NCBI GenBank assembly: GCA_964478055.1 | Contig: CAYZHV010000052.1 | Span: forward strand, 1-19,284 | Source: CAYZHV01 sp964478055 | Lineage (GTDB): Bacteria; Spirochaetota; Spirochaetia; DSM-27196; Alkalispirochaetaceae | Direction: 5' to 3' | Length of the DNA stretch: 19,284 bases | Part shown: positions 13,822 through 19,284 of the stretch, piece by piece | Numbering within the stretch: position 1 is the first letter of the stretch | Layout: each line of letters starts with the position of its first letter | Notes under the pieces: generated by a model | The model's input: the letters and a program-made list of their open reading frames with translations, nothing else | Told to the model about the DNA's origin: nothing | Database searches by the model: none | Program-made: the position numbers and the translations under genes

Positions 13822-14813
13822 TGTCGAAGTTTCGAGAAGAAGCGCGCCGCCTGGAGCGGGAGGTGGCCGAGCGGAGTTCGTGGATCGACGAGATTCTCCG
13901 ACTGGAGCCTGCGAAACAGGCGCGGCTCTACGAGTGGATCGACTCGGAGACCCAGCCGGGCCCGGAGATTGCCGAGGCCGCGGAGACGATACGTCTCCCG
14001 GTCACCGACGGGGAGCTACGGGTGCTCCGCACCGCGTCTGTGCGCCGAGGTAGACCGATTCTCTTTGTTCCCGGCTGGGGCGCCGTTCCCGAAGAGTTCA
14101 AGGAGTTCTATGAATTTCTCCACGGCGAGGCTGAGCTCTACTACCTCGAGACGAGGGAAAAGCAAAGTAGCACGCTCCACCGAGGCGCAGAGATGAGCGT
14201 GGAGCAGTCCGCCAGGGATATCGCCGAAGCTATAGAACGCCTCGGCCTGGCCGATCGAGATTTCCTTCTCCTCGGCTCCTGCTGGGGCGCCTCCATTATT
14301 GTTCAGGGTCTGTACGACCGGACCCTCACCGCACCGACGGTGCTTCTCGTGGACCCGATGGAGAGCCTCTGGTTTCCGCGATGGCTGCTGCGGTTCTTTT
14401 TTCGATTTACCCCGGATTTCGTCGTGCGGTTTCTAAAACCGCTCATCGTCTGGCTCAAGCTCCGAGGAATGACCGAACCGCGACAGCGAGCACGGGCGGA
14501 ACAGTTTATTCGAGCTGCGGACGTCGGAAAGTGGCGCCGCGCCGCCGTGGCCGCGAGGAACTTTCAACTCGCCGGCAAGCTCGAAACAATAGAGAATGAG
14601 GTTTTCGTCCTCAACTGCTCGGACGATGCGATCCACGACCAGCGCTACTACCCTGTTCTCACCGACCGACTGCCTCACGGTCGCTTTCTATCCCTCCAGG
14701 TTGATGAACGCCACCGCGAGCGCATGATCGGCCTCGCGGCCCGAGAGTTCGGTAAGGTTTCCGCGGAGGAGGGAGTCCCGGAGAGTCTTCGCAGCTACCT
14801 CAAGCTTCGCTGA
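13821..14813 (+). CDS. Alpha/beta hydrolase with cysteine nucleophile (PhaC-like lipase box)
   Basis: A 330-residue soluble protein with the alpha/beta-hydrolase fold: oxyanion region LFVPGWG (81-87), nucleophile elbow GSCWG (152-156) with Cys154 in place of Ser, acid candidate Asp268/Asp269 in NCSDDAIHD, and catalytic His298 in DERHRERM. A Cys in the G-x-C-x-G box is the hallmark of polyhydroxyalkanoate synthases and a few thioesterase-like enzymes; however it lacks the length and N-terminal region of classical PhaC, and no other PHA genes are nearby. The first about 75 residues form a charged helical and beta cap. Helical segment 184-216 may be a lid or membrane contact. GTG 13821 overlaps the symporter stop (TAGTG), with AAAGGAGGAG within the symporter's last codons. 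The gene ends five bases before the stop of the convergent regulator gene. Confidence 0.8.
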   Translation: MSKFREEARRLEREVAERSSWIDEILRLEPAKQARLYEWIDSETQPGPEIAEAAETIRLPVTDGELRVLRTASVRRGRPILFVPGWGAVPEEFKEFYEFLHGEAELYYLETREKQSSTLHRGAEMSVEQSARDIAEAIERLGLADRDFLLLGSCWGASIIVQGLYDRTLTAPTVLLVDPMESLWFPRWLLRFFFRFTPDFVVRFLKPLIVWLKLRGMTEPRQRARAEQFIRAADVGKWRRAAVAARNFQLAGKLETIENEVFVLNCSDDAIHDQRYYPVLTDRLPHGRFLSLQVDERHRERMIGLAAREFGKVSAEEGVPESLRSYLKLR

Positions 14814-14818
14814 TTGGC

Positions 14819-15760
14819 CTAGCTCCTCAGCTTGTTCAGAAGCTCCACCCGGCTGCGTGCCTCCGCTTTCTGGTAGAGATTGTAGATGTGGGTGCGCACC
14901 GTGGCGGGCGAAATGTTGAGCTCCGCGGCTATCTCCTTGTTCGCAAGCCCTCGGGCGATCATTACCGCCATTTCCGCCTCCCGGGCGGAGAGACCGAGAG
15001 CCTTGACCCGCTCATCAGGCACCGAGTCGAGCATGGGCGTGCCCTGTTCAGCCGGCCTGAAGAGGCGAATCGCCGCACTCATGGAGACGATGTTCCAGGC
15101 GAAGTAGAAGAAGTGATCCAGGGAGATCGAAGAGAGCCACGGCAACCCCGCGATCGCCACTCCGTACTCGATAAGCCCGATCGGCGCAAAGACGATGGCG
15201 CACAGGCCGTAGGCGCGCATGAGCGGTCGAAGCGCGGTCGGTTCGGCGGAGGAGAAGGGGCCGCGAGCTACGATACCGAAGGCAACCATGGCGGCCGTGG
15301 AGAAGAGGTATCCGCTGATCTGCCAGGCGGGCGCGGACCAGAGCGCCTCCACACCCGTCGCGCCGCCCGCCAGGAACGAGAGGACGACCATGTTGGCCAC
15401 CCCTTTTAACATCACCAGGGCGGCGAGAACCTCCGTGGTTACCGTAAGCCAGTGTTTCAACCGTTTCCGGGGTACTACCCGGCGCGCAAGGATCAAGACG
15501 ATGCCGTATACCGCCGTGTTCAAGCCCTGCAGCGATAGGAGCAGGATAATGGCGAGCCCCGGAGCTAGCCCGCCGGGGCTGCTCTCGCCGTAGTAATAGA
15601 CCACGATAAGGCCCATGCCGAGGAGAAAGAGCAGCTGGAAGAGGAGCAGCGGTTTGAGCAGAGAGCTACGCACCCGCATATCGAGCAGGAGCAGGGCCGC
15701 GCCCCCCATAAACCCTGTGGCAAAAAACAGTACGTAGAAGAAAAGGAGAAACTGTTCCAT
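14819..15760 (-). CDS. Membrane-bound LuxR-family transcriptional regulator
   Basis: A 313-residue protein with a seven-helix-like hydrophobic N-terminal part (helices at about 5-27, 38-56, 67-92, 107-130, 148-165, 185-205, 214-233) joined to a C-terminal LuxR-type helix-turn-helix (256-313: LSAREAEMAVMIARGLANKEIA, then ISPATVRTHIYNLYQK). It is thus an unusual one-component regulator whose DNA-binding domain is tethered to the membrane; the signal is probably a hydrophobic or membrane cue. There is no receiver or sensor domain of known type. Start ATG 15760; a TATACT -10 is seen at 15785-15790 on this strand. The divergent promoter region with the DUF1761 gene carries a perfect palindrome (15830-15842), a likely operator for this regulator. 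Regulation is inference. Confidence 0.88.
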   Translation of the reverse strand: MEQFLLFFYVLFFATGFMGGAALLLLDMRVRSSLLKPLLLFQLLFLLGMGLIVVYYYGESSPGGLAPGLAIILLLSLQGLNTAVYGIVLILARRVVPRKRLKHWLTVTTEVLAALVMLKGVANMVVLSFLAGGATGVEALWSAPAWQISGYLFSTAAMVAFGIVARGPFSSAEPTALRPLMRAYGLCAIVFAPIGLIEYGVAIAGLPWLSSISLDHFFYFAWNIVSMSAAIRLFRPAEQGTPMLDSVPDERVKALGLSAREAEMAVMIARGLANKEIAAELNISPATVRTHIYNLYQKAEARSRVELLNKLRS

Positions 15761-15829
15761 TTCGGTTGATTGCTCTCGACCATGAGTATAGAGGAAGAGG
15801 GCTCTCTTGTGTGGAACAGATCAGTATTC

Positions 15830-15842
15830 TTTGCTGAGCAAA
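15830..15842. promoter_or_regulatory. 13-bp palindrome, candidate operator between divergent genes
   Basis: TTTGCT-G-AGCAAA is a perfect 6+1+6 palindrome, 8 bases before the TATAAT of the DUF1761 promoter (overlapping its -35 region) and upstream of the LuxR-type gene. Placement and symmetry suit a dimeric regulator such as the adjacent membrane LuxR protein; this is inference. Confidence 0.55.
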
Positions 15843-15849
15843 ATAGTTG

Positions 15850-15855
15850 TATAAT
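15850..15855 (+). promoter_or_regulatory. -10 element of the DUF1761 gene
   Basis: A perfect TATAAT, with only a weak -35 (TTCTTT, 17 bases upstream) lying across the palindrome. Transcription would start near 15862, giving a leader of about 32 bases with AAAGGAGGT before ATG 15894. Confidence 0.55.
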
Positions 15856-15893
15856 CAAAGGCATCCGGACCTGGATGTGAAAGGAGGTGAGTC

Positions 15894-16298
15894 ATGTCCT
15901 TTTCGGTATTCTCAGTGAATCCGTGGGCTGTTCTTGTCTCGGGGGTGGCCTATTTCATGGCAGGGGCCCTCTGGTACGGCCTTCTCGCCAATCCCTGGAT
16001 GCGGGAGATCGGTAAAAGCAAGGAAGAACTGGAGCAAAAGCCCAGGGACTATATCGTCTCCTTGGGCGGGGAGATCCTGGTCGCCTTCGTCTTGGCGGTT
16101 TCCCTGAACGCCTTCGGAGCCCGGGGGATCGCAGACGCGATCTTCGTCGCGACACTGCTCTGGTTTGGCTTCAGTCTGCTGCCGGCGATCGTCCACTACA
16201 CCTACGAGGAGCGAACCTTCACCCTTCTGGCCATAAACAAAGGCTACGATCTGGTCGGCGTTGTTTTGGCGGCGGTGATACTTTCACTCTGGCGGTAG
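15894..16298 (+). CDS. DUF1761 family membrane protein
   Basis: A 134-residue inner-membrane protein with four predicted helices (about 11-31, 58-77, 82-100, 113-132). The opening VNPWAVLVSGVAYFMAGALWYGLLANPW (8-35) is the DUF1761 signature, and KGYDLVGVVLAAVILSLW closes it. The length is normal. Function of the family is unknown. It starts at ATG 15894 after AAAGGAGGT. The divergent membrane LuxR-type regulator and the shared palindromic region suggest it is that regulator's target. Confidence 0.85.
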   Translation: MSFSVFSVNPWAVLVSGVAYFMAGALWYGLLANPWMREIGKSKEELEQKPRDYIVSLGGEILVAFVLAVSLNAFGARGIADAIFVATLLWFGFSLLPAIVHYTYEERTFTLLAINKGYDLVGVVLAAVILSLWR

Positions 16299-16375
16299 GA
16301 CTCCCGCCCCGGCGATACGACCCTCGATTCGGCGCAGAGGGGAAAGCGGCGCGCCTCCGTAGCAGTCTCGTGCTA

Positions 16376-16404
16376 TTGAGAGCGCAGGGAGAAACAACTA
16401 CACT
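16376..16404 (+). promoter_or_regulatory. Promoter of the MASE3 histidine kinase gene
   Basis: TTGAGA (16376-16381, 5 of 6), 17-base spacer, TACACT (16399-16404, 4 of 6). The predicted start near 16411 lies only about 5 bases ahead of ATG 16416 and downstream of the TTG at 16407, so a nearly leaderless message is implied. Confidence 0.55.
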
Positions 16405-16415
16405 ACTTGCTCTTT

Positions 16416-17996
16416 ATGGGCAAATTGCAAACCCGGAGCGCGACTGCTCCGACGACCGGGGCGGTAACGCTCTGGATTCTCGGTCTCGGGGTACTGGCGG
16501 CAGCAGGTTACTACGCGACCCTTGTTCACTACCTACTCTTTCACAGCATTGCGGAGATCTTCAGTATCGTGGTTGCAGCGGGGGTGTTTATGTTCGCCTG
16601 GAACGCTCGCCACCGATTCGAGACTGATTTCTTTGTAATCCTCGGGATTACATATCTCTTCGTCGCGATACTCGATCTCCTACACACCCTCTCCTACACG
16701 GGGATGAGCATTTTCCCGGAGAACCGGTTCTACGCCAATCAGGTCTGGATCGCTACTCGGGCTATCGAAGCGGGCGCCCTCCTCTTTGCCATAACCCTCG
16801 GGCGCCAGGGCAAGTCCCGAGGGTATCTTCCGCACTTTTTCATCCTTGGGCTTATCTCCGCCCTGGTGGTGGTTACCGTCTTTGTGACGGAGACATTTCC
16901 GGAGGCGTATCGCCCAGGGGTCGGGCAGACGACTTTCAAAATTGTGGCAGAATACGTCGTAGCGATAGTGCTCATGGTAAGCCTCGTGTTAGTTGCCCGA
17001 GACCGCAACCGTTATCCGGGACGGACACGGCTCATGCTCATTGGCGCTCTCGCCGCAACGATTGCTGCAGAGATCCTCTTCACCTTTTACGTCAGCAACT
17101 ACGGCATATCGAACTTCTTTGGCCACCTCTTCAAGGTCATTTCTTTTGTCCTCATCTACCTTGCGGTAATCCGTGAGGGTTTGCAGAATCCCATCGCCCT
17201 CATGCACACCCGTCTCGCCGAGCGAGAGGCAAAGCTCCGAAAAGAAGCGAAGAACAGGGATCTGCTCCTCGCCGTTTTGGCTCACGACCTTCGAAACCCG
17301 ATCGGCGGCATCGCCTCGGTTACGGACTCCACCGACTGGCTCGAGGACCCCGATGCGGCCAGAGAGACTGTCTCGCTCCTCCACCAGACTGCACAGTCCG
17401 CTAATCGGCTTTTGCAGAATCTCCTCACCCTCGTGCGGACGCAAATGGGTACCATCGCGGTAGAACGGGTAGCTTTTAACCTCAGGGAGCTAGCTGAGGC
17501 GGTCTGCTGGGTGAACAGCGCAAGCGCCAAGGCAAAAGAGATCGAGCTCGTTGCCGACGTCCCGTGGTCGATCTACCTCGAGGCTGATCGCACACTCGTT
17601 GAGATGGTGGTAAACAACCTCGTTACGAATGCGATAAAGTTCACTGAGCCCGGCGGGCGTGTCACGATCGAAGCCGTGGAGACGGGTGAGCGTGCGCGAC
17701 TTTCGGTGGTCGACACCGGTATTGGCATGGACGAAGAGACCCTGACGGCTCTCACCGAGGAGGGGCGCCTCCGCTCCCGACCCGGCACCCGAGGCGAGAA
17801 GGGTACTGGAATTGGTTTCCTCCTCTGCAAGGAGCTGGTAGAGGCGAACGGAGGAAGCATCGGTGTCGACTCCGAGCCCGGCAGAGGCACTCGGGTGACC
17901 ACGATCCTGCCCAGAGCCGAGGAGCCGGGAGTGGAGTTCATTGACGGCACGGAAGGCTCCGTTGTGGGCCGGAAGGTCTCCTCCTCCCAGCAGTAG
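16416..17996 (+). CDS. MASE3-domain sensor histidine kinase
   Basis: A membrane sensor kinase of about 526 residues. A seven-helix MASE3 domain fills about residues 15-255 (typical blocks LLFHSIAEIFSIVVAAGVFM and LGITYLFVAILDLLHTLSYTGM). A short linker (about 262-282) leads to the HisKA helix with H290 in LLAVLAHDLRNPIGG, then HATPase_c: N-box NNLVTNAIKF (400-409), G1 DTGIGM (433-438) and G2 GTGIGF (463-468). The segment just after the phospho-His carries Asn-Pro, typical of HisKA. No response regulator is encoded next to it, so its partner must be elsewhere. ATG 16416 is chosen over TTG 16407 because the promoter at 16376-16404 makes the TTG untranscribed; there is no Shine-Dalgarno sequence. 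The stop is followed 28 bases later by the C_GCAxxG gene. Confidence 0.9.
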   Translation: MGKLQTRSATAPTTGAVTLWILGLGVLAAAGYYATLVHYLLFHSIAEIFSIVVAAGVFMFAWNARHRFETDFFVILGITYLFVAILDLLHTLSYTGMSIFPENRFYANQVWIATRAIEAGALLFAITLGRQGKSRGYLPHFFILGLISALVVVTVFVTETFPEAYRPGVGQTTFKIVAEYVVAIVLMVSLVLVARDRNRYPGRTRLMLIGALAATIAAEILFTFYVSNYGISNFFGHLFKVISFVLIYLAVIREGLQNPIALMHTRLAEREAKLRKEAKNRDLLLAVLAHDLRNPIGGIASVTDSTDWLEDPDAARETVSLLHQTAQSANRLLQNLLTLVRTQMGTIAVERVAFNLRELAEAVCWVNSASAKAKEIELVADVPWSIYLEADRTLVEMVVNNLVTNAIKFTEPGGRVTIEAVETGERARLSVVDTGIGMDEETLTALTEEGRLRSRPGTRGEKGTGIGFLLCKELVEANGGSIGVDSEPGRGTRVTTILPRAEEPGVEFIDGTEGSVVGRKVSSSQQ

Positions 17997-18024
17997 AATG
18001 AATGATAGAAGAAGTGAGGTGCTT

Positions 18025-18477
18025 ATGAACGCGAGTGAACGGGCCGGTGAAGTTTTTGCAGCAGGCTGTAATTGCGCGCAATCCGTCTTTCTTGGTTGCG
18101 CAGGAGCGCTGCCTGAACCAAGCGACTTGAGCGAAGATCAGATGCTAAGAGTCGCCAGCTGTTTCGGAGGCGGCATGAGTCACACCGATCACGCCTGCGG
18201 AGCGCTAACCGGGGGGCTTATGGCTCTCGGTGCCGCTAAAGGCATGCGCGTCCGGGGGGACGCAGAGACCAAGCAGCGTTCCGCCGACCTTGGCGCTCAG
18301 TTCGTCCACGCGTTTCGAGATCGACACGGCTCCACCCGTTGCACCGAACTCATTGGGTACAACCTTGCCGAGCCCGAAGAGGCCGCGGCAGCCAAAAGGG
18401 CCGGCGTCTTCTCAGAACGGTGCGAGAAAATAGTAAGAGAGGCGGCTCAACTGGTTGAGCGGCTGCTCATGGAGTGA
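18025..18477 (+). CDS. C_GCAxxG_C_C family redox-type protein
   Basis: A 150-residue cytosolic protein of the C_GCAxxG_C_C family (putative redox or metal-binding). Characteristic cysteines: the CNCAQSVFLGC region (C15, C17, C25), C46 in SCFGGGMSHTDH, C58 in ACGALTGG (the CGAxxG box), C106 in TRCTELIG and C133. Length and order match the family. Reaction unknown; members lie near oxidoreductases and are thought to be involved in thiol or metal chemistry. Start ATG 18025 has GAGGT 4-5 bases upstream; the in-frame ATG 17998 has none. It lies 28 bases after the kinase gene and is probably cotranscribed with it. Confidence 0.88.
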   Translation: MNASERAGEVFAAGCNCAQSVFLGCAGALPEPSDLSEDQMLRVASCFGGGMSHTDHACGALTGGLMALGAAKGMRVRGDAETKQRSADLGAQFVHAFRDRHGSTRCTELIGYNLAEPEEAAAAKRAGVFSERCEKIVREAAQLVERLLME

Positions 18478-18526
18478 CATCGACCGCGCAGACTACCTGC
18501 CTCGCCGGCGCTGCAGGCCCCGGAAT

Positions 18527-18988
18527 CTACGCCACGGTTATTATGTACCGATCGATCCGGGCTAGAAGGGGCTGCACGAGCACCACCTCCAGGATAAGGA
18601 CGTAGAACAGGTCGAGAAGTAACGTGGCGACTCCCGGGCCGAGGCTCCAGAGGTGTTCGCTCTCGGCGGGACCAATCCCACCGGCCATGGCGATTAACCC
18701 GATGGTCATGTAGAGCGCCGCAGATAGCGGGAGCAGGCGTCCGTATCGGGAGAGAACGGATCGGGCAATGTGAAGATCCTCGGCGTCTGCGGATCTTGGA
18801 TAGAAAGCTGTGCCAAAGGCTCCAAAGAAGACCCGCGGAGCGACTCCGATAAGCATAATCGCCACGGGAGCGATCACCATGAGGAGCAGCGCCTCCAGGG
18901 AGAAGTAAACGCCGAAACCAACGCCACTGAGGACAATGCCGAGACCAACGGTACACAGAACCAGAACCACCATAACCAGAGAAAGCAT
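18527..18988 (-). CDS. MotA/TolQ/ExbB-like small membrane protein
   Basis: A 153-residue membrane protein with four predicted helices (about 3-22, 29-50, 85-107, 118-143). The helix pairs and the closing stretch LGPGVATLLLDLFYVLILEVVLVQPLLARI resemble the last two helices of MotA/TolQ/ExbB proton-channel proteins, and the first two (FSLEALLLMVIAPVAIML then FGAFGTAF) resemble the MotA N-terminal helices. It lacks the large cytoplasmic loop, and no MotB/TolR partner is seen, so it may be a truncated relative or merely similar in pattern. ATG 18988 has AGGAGG with 7-base spacing, favoured over ATG 19075, whose 29-residue extension is polar and unlike a signal peptide. Confidence 0.6.
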   Translation of the reverse strand: MLSLVMVVLVLCTVGLGIVLSGVGFGVYFSLEALLLMVIAPVAIMLIGVAPRVFFGAFGTAFYPRSADAEDLHIARSVLSRYGRLLPLSAALYMTIGLIAMAGGIGPAESEHLWSLGPGVATLLLDLFYVLILEVVLVQPLLARIDRYIITVA

Positions 18989-19142
18989 ACGGCGCCTCCT
19001 GATATTCAATTGTGGACCATCCTGGAGAAAAGGCAAGTCGGGCTTCTGACTCCTCCATATGGCGCGGTTGCACAAACGGCCCGGCTATTGTGATTCCTAG
19101 ACGATAAGACGACTATTCAAAAGGTATGGAAGGAGAGTCATA

Positions 19143-19284
19143 GTGAAGTCGATCGCATACAAAGAGTACGGTCCACCGGAAGTGCTCCGACTCATGGACC
19201 TCCCCAAGCCGGAACCCGAAGCGAAGGAACTGCTGATCCGGGTACGGGCGGCGTCAGTCAACTACGGGGACCTGACAGCTCGGA
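19143..19284 (+). CDS. Zinc-type alcohol dehydrogenase / quinone oxidoreductase family (5' part)
   Basis: The first 47 codons of a medium-chain dehydrogenase/reductase, cut by the window edge. MKSIAYKEYGPPEVLRLMDL, then PKPEPEAKELLIRVRAASVNYGDL, is the standard N-terminal catalytic-domain opening of this family; ASVNYGD is the conserved 'A-x-x-N-x-x-D' element that in related enzymes precedes the catalytic region and is typical of quinone oxidoreductases lacking the catalytic zinc. GTG 19143 follows AGGAG at 7 bases. The direction, substrate and full length cannot be judged. Confidence 0.85.
   Translation, partial: MKSIAYKEYGPPEVLRLMDLPKPEPEAKELLIRVRAASVNYGDLTAR

Noticed and set aside
18447..19073. 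Second minus-strand frame (208 codons) over the MotA-like gene
   Set aside because: Arg/Ser/Pro-rich composition typical of an out-of-frame shadow; the overlapping frame has helices and a strong ribosome binding site.

Overview
The window (about 58-60% GC by eye) looks like a compact chromosomal segment of a free-living Gram-negative-type bacterium, most plausibly a spirochaete of the Spirochaetales. The hints are the secretion signal of the amino-acid binding protein (AFA followed by GGASES, a style common in Spirochaeta-like genomes), a membrane-bound LuxR-type regulator and a MASE3 sensor kinase. This assignment is inference from style; there is no rRNA or other marker gene. There are 20 complete genes and one gene cut by the right edge. 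I see no tRNA, rRNA, CRISPR array, insertion sequence or prophage. No gene-free stretch exceeds 300 bases; the longest, between the first two genes, is about 220.

Left part (1-4802): a DUF1810 protein on the minus strand, then on the plus strand a RhlE-type DEAD-box helicase closed by a strong hairpin, a single-cysteine thioredoxin-fold protein, a small protein resembling bacterial eRF1-like (baeRF) proteins, and the most unusual gene of the window: a complete glucosyl-3-phosphoglycerate synthase (GT81) fused to a complete PTS EIIA type-2 domain with its phospho-acceptor histidine. Such a fusion suggests that compatible-solute (glucosylglycerate) synthesis is controlled by PTS phosphorylation.

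Middle (4799-11483): a polar amino-acid ABC importer operon on the minus strand (binding protein, permease, ATPase) diverges from a membrane diguanylate cyclase that is followed by a membrane-anchored FMN-binding protein. Next come a small secreted protein with its own promoter, and a two-gene unit of a catalytically degenerate SDR protein and a rhomboid-like intramembrane protease carrying a C-terminal Ig-like domain.

Right part (11480-19284): a DUF1355 glutamine-amidotransferase-like protein diverges from a GltS-type symporter that is translationally coupled to an alpha/beta hydrolase with a cysteine nucleophile. A membrane LuxR-type regulator then diverges from a DUF1761 membrane protein around a perfect 13-bp palindrome. 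A MASE3 histidine kinase, a C_GCAxxG_C_C redox-type protein, a MotA/TolQ-like membrane protein (minus) and the start of a zinc-type quinone oxidoreductase close the window.

The segment is tightly packed. Three convergent pairs end with overlapping or nearly overlapping stop codons, leaving no space for terminators. Several good sigma-70-like promoters with 17-base spacing can be read directly. Two plus-strand genes appear to have almost leaderless transcripts.
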